Notes: a model not told the origin generated them from the sequence alone. A stretch of DNA of 35,438 nt from Clostridiales bacterium (GCA_022786995.1 JALFUW010000063.1:1-35438), one strand, 5' to 3'; numbered from the stretch's first letter, positions 8,341 to 16,599 are shown. Translations and numbers: made by a program.

Positions 8341-8803
8341 GGAACGGGCCCAGCTCCGGGCCCAGGCCAACACCCTGGAAACCACCCTCATGGTTGGCAA
8401 GGACGGCGTGACGGAAGCGGTGGCGGCGGAAGCTGACCGGCTGCTGACTGCCAGAGAATTAGTCAAGGGCAAGGTGCTGGAATCCGCCCTCATGAGTCCT
8501 AGGGAGGTATCCGACGCGCTGTGTGAAGCGACCAAAGCCGAGGGAATCGCCTGTGTGGGCAATAAATTCGTGATCTGGCGGTTTTCTGAAAAGTGTCAGG
8601 AGGCCCGGAACCAGACCGGCCGGGCCAAGCGGAAGGAGGTTTCCAAATCCAAGGCCGACCCCGTGGGCAAGGGTGTCCGTGCCCGCCGGGCAGCTGCCCG
8701 GAAGGCTCGGGAGCAGCGCAACCAGTATTTCCGGGAGCAGGCCATTGAAAAGGCCATCGAGCGCAGCCGGGAAAAGCAGCTGAGAGATTCAATTGACAAT
8801 TGA
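8327..8803 (+). CDS. yhbY: YhbY-family CRM-domain RNA-binding protein with basic tail
   Basis: The first 95 or so residues form a CRM (YhbY/CRS1) domain: MLTSKERAQLRAQA, the GxxG RNA-binding loop in MVGKDGVTEAV (about residues 22-32), and the later LVKGKVLES segment. YhbY proteins associate with pre-50S ribosomes. The protein is 158 residues, about 60 more than the usual bacterial form; the extension (about 98-158) is Arg/Lys/Ala-rich and probably helical and RNA-binding. AAAGGAGG precedes the ATG, which lies inside the rdgB end. The last codons and the TGA lie in a heptad repeat element that begins at 8790, so the C-terminus was probably set by that insertion. Confidence 0.88.
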   Translation: MLTSKERAQLRAQANTLETTLMVGKDGVTEAVAAEADRLLTARELVKGKVLESALMSPREVSDALCEATKAEGIACVGNKFVIWRFSEKCQEARNQTGRAKRKEVSKSKADPVGKGVRARRAAARKAREQRNQYFREQAIEKAIERSREKQLRDSIDN

Positions 8804-8936
8804 CAATGGACAATTGTACAGTTGATTATCCGCAAATCTGATCGTGCGGGTATATTGCGCAGTATGATATGGATCATCGAAAGGGTTTGTTCTAATAAGA
8901 ATAAATTGTCAATTGTCAACTTTCAATTGTCAATTG
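8790..8936. repeat. Heptad-armed inverted-repeat element 1 (MITE-like)
   Basis: The left arm is a run of heptads (AATTGAC, AATTGAC, AATGGAC, AATTGTA) from 8791. The right arm carries the complementary units (AATTGTC, AATTGTC, AACTTTC, AATTGTC) and ends at 8936. The roughly 90-bp interior is AT-rich and non-coding. The arms could form a long hairpin. The element lies between yhbY and nadD-yqeK, overlapping the yhbY stop codon. Confidence 0.75.
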
Positions 8937-8954
8937 TAAAAGAGGAAGGGTACT

Positions 8955-10139
8955 ATGGAACGAATCGGCATTTACGGCGGGACTTTCAACCCACCCCATA
9001 TTGGACACCTGCAGGCGGCAAAGCAGGCCGTCAAAGCGCTGGGCCTCAGCAAGCTACTGATCATCCCGGCCTACGCCCCGCCCCACAAGGCGGTGCTGCC
9101 AGAGCATTCCCCCACGGCACAGCAGCGCCTGGAGATGCTGCGCGTTGCGGCGGCAGGCTGCCCGGAAATTGAGGTTTCCGACCTGGAACTGCGCCGGGAG
9201 GGGGTCAGCTACTCCTGGGAAACGGTGGAGGCGGTGAAAAGGCAGTATCCTGACGCGGAGCTGGTGCTGCTTATGGGCACGGATATGTTCCTGACCTTTG
9301 AGGGCTGGCTGCACCCGGAGGAAATTCTGAAAAATGCCTCTTTGGGTGTCTTCTACCGGGGAGATAAGGGAGAACAGCCCGCCATCGCGAAGAAAAAGAC
9401 GGAAATGGAAGCAAAGGGCGTCACCGTATATCTGGTGCGCAACGACGTGATCCCCATTTCCTCTACCCAAATGCGGCGGCTTCTGGTCTTCCGCTGTGCC
9501 GGGGAATTCCTGCCGGAGGGGGTGCTGGACTACATCCGGGAAAACCGCCTGTACGACACCCGTACCAACTGGAAGAACCTTCCCATGGAGGAATTGGAGC
9601 CAATTGTGATTGGGCTTTTGAACCCCAACCGGGTAAAGCATGTCCTGGGCTGCCGGGACACGGCGGTGGCGCTGGCAGAGCGCTGGGGGGCGGATGCCAC
9701 CGACGCGGCCCGGGCGGGAATCCTCCACGACATTACCAAGGCCATTGACGGCCCCCTGCAATTGACATTGTGCGATGCCTATGGTAAACTGTTAGACGAT
9801 TTTTCCAAGCGTTACCCACGGACGCTTCACGCCCTCACCGGTTCCATGGTTGCCCAGCGGATTTTTGGGGAAAATGAAGCTGTGGTGTCCGCCATCGAGT
9901 TCCACACCACCGGCCGGGCCGACATGACCCTGCTGGAAAAAATCATCTATGTGGCGGACTACATGGAGCCAAACCGGGATTTTCCTGGGGTGGAACGGCT
10001 GCGCACTCTGGCCTTTACCGACATTGACGCCGCATTAAAGCTGGGACTGGAAATGACGCTGGAGCACCTGCACGAGCAGGGAGCCGAAGCATCTCCCGCC
10101 TCAGCCGGCGCACTGGCGTGGCTGAACAAGAAAGGATAG
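8955..10139 (+). CDS. nadD: Fused NadD adenylyltransferase and YqeK HD-domain hydrolase
   Basis: Two proteins are joined in one 394-residue ORF. Residues 1 to about 205 are NadD, which makes nicotinate adenine dinucleotide from NaMN and ATP: GGTFNPPHIGH (8-18) and the ISSTQMR motif (168-174). Residues about 210-394 are YqeK, an HD-domain enzyme whose relatives cleave Ap4A symmetrically: H229, the HD pair H258-D259, H317 in EFHTTGR and D335 in YVADYMEP. No stop codon or frameshift separates them. In many Firmicutes the two are adjacent separate genes followed by rsfS; here rsfS also follows. An AGAGGAAGGG site precedes the ATG. Both active sites look intact. Confidence 0.93.
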   Translation: MERIGIYGGTFNPPHIGHLQAAKQAVKALGLSKLLIIPAYAPPHKAVLPEHSPTAQQRLEMLRVAAAGCPEIEVSDLELRREGVSYSWETVEAVKRQYPDAELVLLMGTDMFLTFEGWLHPEEILKNASLGVFYRGDKGEQPAIAKKKTEMEAKGVTVYLVRNDVIPISSTQMRRLLVFRCAGEFLPEGVLDYIRENRLYDTRTNWKNLPMEELEPIVIGLLNPNRVKHVLGCRDTAVALAERWGADATDAARAGILHDITKAIDGPLQLTLCDAYGKLLDDFSKRYPRTLHALTGSMVAQRIFGENEAVVSAIEFHTTGRADMTLLEKIIYVADYMEPNRDFPGVERLRTLAFTDIDAALKLGLEMTLEHLHEQGAEASPASAGALAWLNKKG

Positions 10140-10144
10140 ATGTT

Positions 10145-10513
10145 ATGTTAACACCAAAACAGATCGCCTATGAAGTGACCAAGGCATTGGACGCCAAGAA
10201 GGGCATGGACATCAGGCTTTTGAAAATCGACCGGGTCAGCAGCCTTGCAGACTATTTTCTCATCTGCACCGGCACCTCCAACACCCACGTCAAGACCCTG
10301 TGTGACTACGCCGAGTACACCCTGGAGCAGCTGGGTGAGCCTATGCTGGGCCGGGAGGGCCACCGGGGCAGCGCTTGGGAGCTGTTGGACTACGGCACCA
10401 TCGTCGTCCACGTCTTCACCGAGGAAGCCCGGCGGTTCTACGATCTGGAACGGCTGTGGGCGGATGCGGAAGTGGTAGATTTGAAGGAAATTATCCCTGA
10501 ATTGCAGGGTTAA
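10145..10513 (+). CDS. rsfS: RsfS, ribosomal silencing factor
   Basis: A 122-residue Iojap/DUF143 protein that binds L14 on the 50S subunit and blocks subunit joining during starvation. Recognisable segments are ADYFLICTGTSNTHV, the EGHRGSAWELLDYG core and the TEEARRFYDLERLW helix. I chose ATG 10145 (MLTPKQIAYEV) because AAAGGA lies 8 bases upstream; an earlier in-frame ATG at 10118 is inside the nadD-yqeK end and has no such site. It begins 5 bp after the fused gene stops, consistent with one operon. Confidence 0.93.
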   Translation: MLTPKQIAYEVTKALDAKKGMDIRLLKIDRVSSLADYFLICTGTSNTHVKTLCDYAEYTLEQLGEPMLGREGHRGSAWELLDYGTIVVHVFTEEARRFYDLERLWADAEVVDLKEIIPELQG

Positions 10514-10553
10514 AATCCCCCTTTTGGGAAGACACAGACTGTCGGAAAACCAA

Positions 10554-10672
10554 CTCATTGCGAGCCAGTGCGTACACTGGCGTGGCAATCCGTTCTCCTT
10601 ACAATGTCTCAATTTTGCACCTGTTACCAAGGAGAAAACGGATTGCCACGTCGCTGCGCTCCTCGCAATGAC
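10554..10672. repeat. GTCATTGCGAG-type palindromic element, copy 1
   Basis: About 117 bp bounded by CATTGCGAG (10556-10564) and CTCGCAATG (10662-10670). Nested inside are GTGGCAATCCGTTCTCCTT and its near-inverse AAGGAGAAAACGGATTGCCAC. The middle is variable. It occupies most of the rsfS-leuS gap. A second copy runs off the right end of the window at 35328. Confidence 0.8.
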
Positions 10673-10776
10673 AGTGGTAGACGGTACTTAAGTTGATGAC
10701 ATTGACCCAATGGGGAAGGCTTTGATACGAAATTTTTTCCGCGAAAAATACGCGGTTTAAGAGAGGACTGTTCGCC

Positions 10777-13200
10777 ATGAACTACGATTACGCAAGCATT
10801 GAAGCCAAGTGGCAAAAATACTGGGAGGAAAACGACACCTTCCACACGGACGTGTGGGATTTCAGCAGACCTAAGTATTATGTGCTGGATATGTTCCCGT
10901 ATCCTTCCGGCGTGGGCCTGCACGCGGGCCATCCCGAGGGCTACACGGCCACCGACATCATGTCCCGCATGAAGCGGATGCAGGGCTACAACGTGCTGCA
11001 CCCCATGGGCTATGACTCCTTCGGCCTGCCTGCCGAGCAGTACGCTGTGAATACCGGCCACAACCCCAACGGCTTCACCCAGAAGAATATCGAGACCTTC
11101 TCCAAGCAGCTCAAGGAGCTGGGCTTTGACTACGACTGGTCGAAAATGGTCGCTACTTCCGACCCCTCCTTCTACAAGTGGACCCAGTGGATTTTCAAGA
11201 AGCTCTATGAGGCGGGCTACGCCAAGCGGATTGAGATGCCCGTCAACTGGTGCGAGGAGCTGGGCACGGTGCTGAGTAATGACGAGGTCATCGACGGCAA
11301 GTCCGAGCGGGGCGGCTACCCCGTGGTCAAGAAAAATATGATGCAGTGGGTCATCGACCAGCCCGCCTTCGCCGAGAAGCTGCTCGACGGCCTGAACGAA
11401 ATCGACTGGCCCGAATCCACCAAGGAGATTCAGCGCAACTGGATCGGCAAAAGTACCGGCGTGGAGGTGGACTTCAAGCTGGTGGGCGGCGGGGAATTCT
11501 CCATCTACACCACCTGTATCGAAACCATCTACGGCATCACCTTCATGGTGCTGGCCCCCGACGGCAAGATCGTCCAGAGCCTGATGGATCGGGTTCAGAA
11601 CAGGGAAGAGGTTCAGGCCTACATCGACGAGACCCTGAAAAAGAGCGACATGGACCGCACCGACCTGAATAAGGGTAAGTCCGGCTGTCGGCTTCAGGGC
11701 GTGTACGCCATCAACCCGGTGAACGGCAAGGAAGTGCCCGTGTTCATTGGCGACTTTGTGCTTGCCAACTACGGCACCGGCGCTGTTATGGCGGTGCCCA
11801 GCCACGACCAGCGGGACTTTGAGTACGCAATCGTTCACAACATCCCCATGGTTCAGGTCATCGAGGGCCGGGACGTGTCCGAATGTGCCTTTGAAAAGCA
11901 GGACTATCTGGGCAAGGGCTGTAAGCTCATCAATTCCGAGGAATTCACCGGCCTGACGGTGGAGGAGGCCAAGGAGGCCATCACCTGCAAGCTGGAAAAA
12001 ATGGGCGTTGCCCGCCGGAAGAACAATTACCACTTCCGGGAGTGGATTTTCGCCCGCCAGCGCTACTGGGGCGAGCCGGTGCCCTGCGTGTACACCGACG
12101 ACGGGAAGACCTACTTCCTTCCCGACGAGGAGCTGCCCCTGGTTCTGCCGGAACTGGAGGATTACAAGGGCAAAAACGGTCAGGCGCCGCTGGAAAACGC
12201 AACCGAGTGGAAGAAATATGACAAAAACGGCATCCATGGCGTCCGGGAGACCTCTACCATGCCCGGCAGCGCCGGTTCTTCCTGGTACTATATGCGCTAT
12301 ATCGACCCCCAGAACGACAAACAGCTCTGTGACCCGGAGCTTCTCAAGCACTGGCTGCCTGTTGATCTGTATGTGGGCGGCCCGGAGCACGCTGTGGGCC
12401 ATCTGATGTACTCTCGGATCTGGAATCGGTTCCTGTATGACGAGGGCATTTCCCCGGTGAAGGAGCCGTTTAAGAAGCTGGTGCATCAGGGCATGATTCT
12501 GGGCGAAAACGGCATCAAGATGGGCAAGCGCTTCCCGGAGTTCGTGGTGAATCCCAGCGACATCGTCCGGGACTACGGCGCGGACACCCTGCGGCTGTAC
12601 GAAATGTTCATGGGCCCGCTGGAGGTCTCCAAGCCTTGGAGCACCACCGGCGTCATCGGCGCGAAAAAGTTTATTAACCGTGTGTGGAACTTCTTCACCG
12701 AGCCCGCCAACATCACGGAAGACAACGACGGCAGGCTGACCAAGGTCTACCACCAGACCGTGAAGAAGGTCACGAACGACTTTGAGACCCTGGGCTTCAA
12801 TACTGCCATTGCCCAGATGATGGTCTTCGTCAACGAGGTCTACAAGGTGGGCACCTGTCCGCGGGAGTACGCCGAGGGCTTTATCAAGATGCTCTCCTGC
12901 ATCACCCCCCATGTGGGTGAGGAGATGTGGCAGCTGCTGGGCCACGACAAGACCATCGCCTACGAGCCTTGGCCTGCCTATGAGGAAGCAAAGTGTAAGG
13001 ATGCCGAGGTGACCATTGCGGTGCAGGTGAACGGCAAGATGCGTGGCACGGTTGTCATGGATGCCGACCTTGACAACGACACCGTGGTTGCCAATGTTCT
13101 GGCCAATGAGAAGATCGCTGCTTTCCTTGCAAAGCAGGGTGGTAAGGTCGTCAAGACCATTGTGGTCAAGAACAAGCTGGTGAACCTGATTGTCAAGTAA
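10777..13200 (+). CDS. leuS: LeuS, leucyl-tRNA synthetase
   Basis: This 807-residue class I synthetase charges tRNA-Leu. The HIGH-type motif is HAGH (residues 49-52, in GLHAGHPEGYTATD). The CP1 editing domain is present, with the HDQRDFE segment (343-349) intact. Its threonine-rich motif reads TTCIET (245-250) rather than the common TTRPDT. The KMSKS loop reads KMGKR (581-585), keeping the second lysine. I recall similar variants in other Clostridia, so this looks like a lineage subtype, not damage. The anticodon-binding domain follows and the C-terminus ends VVKNKLVNLIVK. A GAGAGGA site precedes the ATG. I see no T-box upstream. Confidence 0.96.
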   Translation: MNYDYASIEAKWQKYWEENDTFHTDVWDFSRPKYYVLDMFPYPSGVGLHAGHPEGYTATDIMSRMKRMQGYNVLHPMGYDSFGLPAEQYAVNTGHNPNGFTQKNIETFSKQLKELGFDYDWSKMVATSDPSFYKWTQWIFKKLYEAGYAKRIEMPVNWCEELGTVLSNDEVIDGKSERGGYPVVKKNMMQWVIDQPAFAEKLLDGLNEIDWPESTKEIQRNWIGKSTGVEVDFKLVGGGEFSIYTTCIETIYGITFMVLAPDGKIVQSLMDRVQNREEVQAYIDETLKKSDMDRTDLNKGKSGCRLQGVYAINPVNGKEVPVFIGDFVLANYGTGAVMAVPSHDQRDFEYAIVHNIPMVQVIEGRDVSECAFEKQDYLGKGCKLINSEEFTGLTVEEAKEAITCKLEKMGVARRKNNYHFREWIFARQRYWGEPVPCVYTDDGKTYFLPDEELPLVLPELEDYKGKNGQAPLENATEWKKYDKNGIHGVRETSTMPGSAGSSWYYMRYIDPQNDKQLCDPELLKHWLPVDLYVGGPEHAVGHLMYSRIWNRFLYDEGISPVKEPFKKLVHQGMILGENGIKMGKRFPEFVVNPSDIVRDYGADTLRLYEMFMGPLEVSKPWSTTGVIGAKKFINRVWNFFTEPANITEDNDGRLTKVYHQTVKKVTNDFETLGFNTAIAQMMVFVNEVYKVGTCPREYAEGFIKMLSCITPHVGEEMWQLLGHDKTIAYEPWPAYEEAKCKDAEVTIAVQVNGKMRGTVVMDADLDNDTVVANVLANEKIAAFLAKQGGKVVKTIVVKNKLVNLIVK

Positions 13201-13273
13201 GCGGCGAGTCGCCGCTGACAATGCGTTACGAACGCTGGGTGGTTATCGCAGATCCTTTGGGCCCCTCGACCGG
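13201..13273. repeat. GCGGCGAGTCGCCGC-type repeat, copy A
   Basis: A 73-bp unit starting directly after the leuS stop: GCGGCGAGTCGCCGC hairpin, then ACAATGCG, ACGAACGCTGG and a GGGCCCCTCGACCGG end. Two further tandem copies (period 72 bp) lie at 13858-13983. Reading frames are open on both strands, but I see no start signal or codon pattern arguing for a gene. Confidence 0.7.
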
Positions 13274-13467
13274 CAGTGCTCAGGAATGTGGTAAATTGTG
13301 CTTTAGCGAAGCAATGCCTTCCCCAAAGGGGAAGGCGCCCCCGAGGGGGCGGAAGAGGGCGGAACCCCTTTGGACATACAGAAGCAATTCGGCGAAACGG
13401 TATTTGCCTCTTCCGACCTCGATGGCGGGCGGCCCTGCCGCCTTTTGTAAAAAAAACGAATTCCCGC
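13274..13467. other. Intergenic DNA with CCTTCCCC hairpin
   Basis: No gene is supported. CTTCCCCAAAGGGGAAG (from 13318), followed by GCGCCCCCGAGGGGGCG and GGAAGAGGG, forms a compact hairpin repeat of a type often found between genes in related bacteria; a similar unit is inside mutL. A 16-mer (GGTAAATTGTGCTTTA, 13290-13305) recurs at 35296-35311. Confidence 0.5.
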
Positions 13468-13496
13468 TTGACAATTGGAGAATCTGTGTATATAAT
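13468..13496 (+). promoter_or_regulatory. Consensus promoter of rpsU
   Basis: Perfect TTGACA (13468-13473), 17-bp spacer and perfect TATAAT (13491-13496): the strongest promoter match in the window, as expected for a ribosomal protein gene. About 70 bases of leader separate it from the start codon. Confidence 0.9.
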
Positions 13497-13566
13497 ATAC
13501 AGGCCTAGTATAAGGCCCTGAACGCATCCTGGATTGAGCCGGATGCCATCGGAGGGAGGGAAAACC

Positions 13567-13749
13567 ATGTCTGAAATTCGCGTCAAGGAGAACGAGTCTC
13601 TGGAGAGCGCTCTGCGCCGTTTTAAGCGGAGCTGCGCTAAGGAGGGCGTTATCGCCGAAGTGAAGAAGCGCGAGCATTACGTCAGCCCCAGCCTGAAGCG
13701 CAAGCAGAAGTCCGAGGCCGCCCGTAAGAACAAGAGAAAGTTCTACTAA
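13567..13749 (+). CDS. rpsU: Ribosomal protein S21
   Basis: A 60-residue, very basic protein starting [20 protein letters not shown] and ending in [13 protein letters not shown], the hallmarks of bS21 of the small subunit. I chose ATG 13567 because GGAGGGAGGG lies just upstream (13551-13560) and the product then matches the family N-terminus; an in-frame ATG at 13534 would add 11 unrelated residues. It is a single-gene unit, with its own consensus promoter and a terminator 20 bp downstream. Confidence 0.97.
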   Translation: MSEIRVKENESLESALRRFKRSCAKEGVIAEVKKREHYVSPSLKRKQKSEAARKNKRKFY

Positions 13750-13770
13750 TATCCCTCTTGAACACGCTCG

Positions 13771-13803
13771 AAACCGCCTTGTCGAATGACAGGGCGGTTT
13801 TTT
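13771..13803 (+). terminator. Rho-independent terminator of rpsU
   Basis: AAACCGCCTTGTC (13771-13783), loop GAAT, then GACAGGGCGGTTT (13788-13800), with the T run continuing to 13803. The stem has a single internal mismatch. Confidence 0.9.
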
Positions 13804-13812
13804 GCGTGTGCC

Positions 13813-13983
13813 CGGCGGCCAGTCGCCGCGGACAATGCGGGCCGCAGGGCGGCCAGCCAATGCGTCACGAACGCTGGATGGTTGACGAGCATCCTCTGGG
13901 CCCCTTGACCGGCGGCGAGTCGCCGCTGACAATGCGTCACGAACGCTGGATGGTTGACGAGCATCCTTTGGGCCCCTCGACCG
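13813..13983. repeat. Tandem 72-bp GC-rich repeats, copies B and C
   Basis: Two nearly identical direct units start at 13858 and 13930 (72-bp period), each containing CAATGCGTCACGAACGCTGG and ending GGCCCCTTGACCGG or GGCCCCTCGACCGG. A degenerate leading piece (GGCGGCCAGTCGCCGCGGAC) begins at 13813. Copy A follows leuS at 13201. A 72-bp period keeps reading frames open through both units, but no translation signal is seen. Confidence 0.75.
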
Positions 13984-14009
13984 GGAACGTTTTGGCAGAT
14001 AAAGGAGAA

Positions 14010-14154
14010 TTAAATTGATAATTGACAATTGTGGTATCCCTTCGGGATGATTAAAAATAAACCACTGCCATGAAATGCCCGCAGGTTTTCCGAAGAATCC
14101 TGCCATATACGACTTTTTTTAATTGTCAACTGTCAACTGTCAATTGTCAATTAA
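14010..14154. repeat. Heptad-armed inverted-repeat element 2
   Basis: The left arm (AATTGAT, AATTGAC, AATTGTG) and right arm (AATTGTC, AACTGTC, AACTGTC, AATTGTC, AATTAAA) are inverted relative to each other. Just inside the left arm is GGTATCCCTTCGGGAT, a small hairpin shared with element 5 near yggS. The interior is non-coding. It lies in the rpsU-MATE gap. After it, at about 14172, is a short GTAGGGGCGG repeat fragment. Confidence 0.75.
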
Positions 14155-14251
14155 AGAACAATATTGCATCGTAGGGGCGGCAGGCGGCGGACAGATCCGC
14201 CCTGACGTCTTTGCCGGAGGATACATGGCTTGAACATGTAAAAAATTGGGC

Positions 14252-14280
14252 TTGAAACATCATTTTTATTACGCTATAAT
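14252..14280 (+). promoter_or_regulatory. Promoter of the MATE transporter gene
   Basis: TTGAAA (14252-14257), 17-bp spacer, TATAAT (14275-14280). The ribosome-binding site AGGAGA (14311-14316) follows. Confidence 0.75.
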
Positions 14281-14321
14281 GTTACGGTAAAAGACTATGT
14301 GTGTCGGTTTAGGAGAAAGAA

Positions 14322-15692
14322 ATGAGCACAAATACCTTACAGGAAAATAAGATGGGCGTCATGTCCGAGGGAAAGCTCCTCATGAACATGGCGCTTCCAA
14401 TGATTGCCTCCATGCTTGTGCAGGCGCTGTACAACGTGGTGGACAGCATCTTCGTCTCTCAGGTCTCTGAGAGCGCCGTGACGGCCCTTTCCCTGGCCTT
14501 CCCCATTCAGAATATGCAGATCGGTTTCGCCGTGGGCATCGGCGTGGGCGTCAACTCGCTGCTCAGCAAGAGCCTTGGCGAAAGAAATCAGGAGGCCGCC
14601 AACCGCGCCGCCGGCAACGGCCTGATTCTCATGCTGATCGTCACGGTGCTGTTCATGGCTTTCGGTCTGTTCGGTGTGCGTCCCTACTACGAGATGCAGT
14701 CCACCGTCCGGGAGACGGTGGAGGGCGGCATCGCCTATTCCCAGATTTGCTGCATCCTGACCGTGGGCGTGTTCCTGTCTATCTTAGGCGAGCGGCTGCT
14801 GCAGTCCACTGGCCGGACGGTGTACACCATGATCACCCAGAGCACCGGCGCCATCATCAACATCATCCTCGACCCCATCCTGATTCACGGCTGGTTCGGC
14901 GCCCCCGCCATGGGCATTGCCGGCGCTGCCGTTGCCACGGTCATCGGCCAGTGGGCTGCCGCCGTGATGGTCTGGTTCTTTAATTTCAAATTCAATCCCG
15001 AGGTGCAGCTGGGCCTTCGGTATCTCCGGCTGGATGGAAAGACCGTCCGCCAGATTCTCACCGTGGGCGTTCCTTCCATCGTGATGAACGGCATCGGCTC
15101 CGTCATGAATTTTGGCATGAACCAGATTCTGCAGGGCTTTACCGAGACGGCAACCGGCGTGTTTGGCGTATACTTCAAGCTCCAGAGCTTTTTCTTTATG
15201 CCCCTGTTCGGCCTGAACAACGCCGCGATTTCCATCATTGCCTTCAATTACGGCGCGAAGAAGCCGAAGCGAATCACCAGAACGCTGAAAATCGCCTGCG
15301 CCGTGGCTTTCGGCCTGATGATGGCGGGCTTCCTGGCCTTCCAGCTGGTTCCCGATGTTCTGCTGGGGCTGTTCAATCCCAGCGATGCCTTCCTGTCCAT
15401 AGGACGGGCGGCCCTGCGAACCATCAGCTGGAGCTTCCCGGTGGCGGCCTTCTGCATCGTGCTGGGTGCCAGCTTTCAGGCCCTGGGCAACGGCATCTAC
15501 ACCACCATCACATCCCTGTGCCGCCAGATGCTGGTGCTGCTGCCGGTTGCGTACCTTCTGAGCCTGACCGGGGATGTGGAAAAGGTCTGGCTGTCCTTCA
15601 TTGTGGCGGAATTTGCCAGCGCGGCGGCAACCTACTATTTCTTCCGCCGCATTTACCGGGAGAAGATTCAGCCGCTGTTTGATAAGCAGTAA
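14322..15692 (+). CDS. MATE-family multidrug/cation exporter
   Basis: A 456-residue integral membrane protein with about 12 hydrophobic segments arranged as two related halves. Early landmarks fit MATE transporters: LPMIASMLVQALYNVVDSIFV (about residues 26-46) and the following SALSLAFPIQN-type helix; the second half has VPSIVMNGIGSVMNFGMNQIL. These proteins expel drugs or metabolites in exchange for Na+ or H+; the substrate cannot be read from sequence. An AGGAGA site precedes the ATG. The gene has its own promoter and terminator. I do not assign a more specific name. Confidence 0.93.
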   Translation: MSTNTLQENKMGVMSEGKLLMNMALPMIASMLVQALYNVVDSIFVSQVSESAVTALSLAFPIQNMQIGFAVGIGVGVNSLLSKSLGERNQEAANRAAGNGLILMLIVTVLFMAFGLFGVRPYYEMQSTVRETVEGGIAYSQICCILTVGVFLSILGERLLQSTGRTVYTMITQSTGAIINIILDPILIHGWFGAPAMGIAGAAVATVIGQWAAAVMVWFFNFKFNPEVQLGLRYLRLDGKTVRQILTVGVPSIVMNGIGSVMNFGMNQILQGFTETATGVFGVYFKLQSFFFMPLFGLNNAAISIIAFNYGAKKPKRITRTLKIACAVAFGLMMAGFLAFQLVPDVLLGLFNPSDAFLSIGRAALRTISWSFPVAAFCIVLGASFQALGNGIYTTITSLCRQMLVLLPVAYLLSLTGDVEKVWLSFIVAEFASAAATYYFFRRIYREKIQPLFDKQ

Positions 15693-15698
15693 TAATCA

Positions 15699-15730
15699 AA
15701 AATCCGCCTGATTTCTGTCAGGCGGATTTT
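15699..15730 (+). terminator. Terminator after the MATE gene
   Basis: A perfect 13-bp stem, AAAATCCGCCTGA (15699-15711) / TCAGGCGGATTTT (15718-15730), with loop TTTCTG. It carries A and T runs on both sides, so it could work in either direction. Confidence 0.9.
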
Positions 15731-15747
15731 CCGCAAAGGAGAGAAAG

Positions 15748-16599
15748 ATGATGCTTGTGGATTGCCATATCCATATGGTGCTGGATGGGCAGGACTGGAA
15801 AGCCGCCATTGCCCGGCACAGACAGACGGTGGACGAAGGGTGGATTCGGTGCAGGCTATCCCACTATCAGAAACTGGGTTTCACCTACCTCCGGGACGGC
15901 GGCGACCGCTGGGGCGTAGGGAAACGGGCGAGGGAACTGGCAGGGGAGTATGGAATCGTCTACCGCACGCCGCTGGCTCCCCTGTGCAGGGCGGGGCATT
16001 ACGGCGGATTTATCGGCGAGAAGTATGAAAATCTCCGGGAATATGCCAATTTGGTTGCAGGAAATCGGGAAAACGGGGCGGATTTTATCAAAATCATGAT
16101 CTCCGGCCTGATGGATTTTGACTGTTTCGGTGTTCTAACGGAGAATGGGCTGGAAGAGGCCGAGATCCGGGAACTGATTCACATTGCCCACGAGGAGGGC
16201 ATGGCGGTGATGGCCCACGCCAACGGCGCCGAAACGGTAATAGCAGCGGCAGAAGCCGGGGTGGATTCCATCGAACACGGGGCATACCTGAATGAGGACG
16301 CCCTCCACGCCATGAAGGAGGCCGGTACAGTCTGGGTGCCAACCTTATCGACGATCGGCAATCTCCGGGGCCGGGGGCGGTTTGACGAAAACGCCGTGGA
16401 GCGGATTCTGGAAAGTGCCATGCAGAACGTTCGGCTTTTTGCGGCTATGGGCGGCCTCCTGGCCCCCGGAACCGACGCGGGCGCCTGGGCAGTGCCCCAC
16501 GGCAGTTTGACGGAGTATGCGCTTCTGAAAGCCGTTCTGGAGGATGAGACGGAAATGGCGCTGAAACAAGGAACCGAAGTGATTCGGCAGAAGTTTTGA
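15748..16599 (+). CDS. Amidohydrolase-superfamily metal-dependent hydrolase
   Basis: A 283-residue TIM-barrel hydrolase. A complete set of metal-site residues is visible: H7 and H9 (DCHIH), K115 (DFIKIM, the likely carbamylated lysine), H157 (AHANG), H177 (IEHG) and D243 (GTDAG). This pattern fits imidazolonepropionase/prolidase-like amidohydrolases that cleave C-N bonds in cyclic or peptide substrates. It is shorter than typical members because the N- and C-terminal beta-sandwich strands are nearly absent. AAAGGAGAG precedes tandem ATGs (15748 and 15751); either could start. The substrate is unknown. Confidence 0.85.
   Translation: MMLVDCHIHMVLDGQDWKAAIARHRQTVDEGWIRCRLSHYQKLGFTYLRDGGDRWGVGKRARELAGEYGIVYRTPLAPLCRAGHYGGFIGEKYENLREYANLVAGNRENGADFIKIMISGLMDFDCFGVLTENGLEEAEIRELIHIAHEEGMAVMAHANGAETVIAAAEAGVDSIEHGAYLNEDALHAMKEAGTVWVPTLSTIGNLRGRGRFDENAVERILESAMQNVRLFAAMGGLLAPGTDAGAWAVPHGSLTEYALLKAVLEDETEMALKQGTEVIRQKF

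Noticed and set aside
10673..10776. T-box or other riboswitch upstream of leuS
   Set aside because: There is no T-box core sequence; only a small CCGCG/CGCGG hairpin near 10740-10756 and a weak TTGACC box are seen.
10624..13221. Very long minus-strand open frame (over 860 codons) opposite leuS
   Set aside because: It mirrors the codon pattern of leuS, encodes a His/Gly/Leu-rich sequence without domain features, and has no ribosome-binding site. GC-rich third positions in leuS explain it.
13303..14106. Minus-strand open frame of 267 codons across rpsU and the 72-bp repeats
   Set aside because: It runs antisense through rpsU and through several repeats. The apparent repeat peptide comes from the DNA repeat period being a multiple of three.
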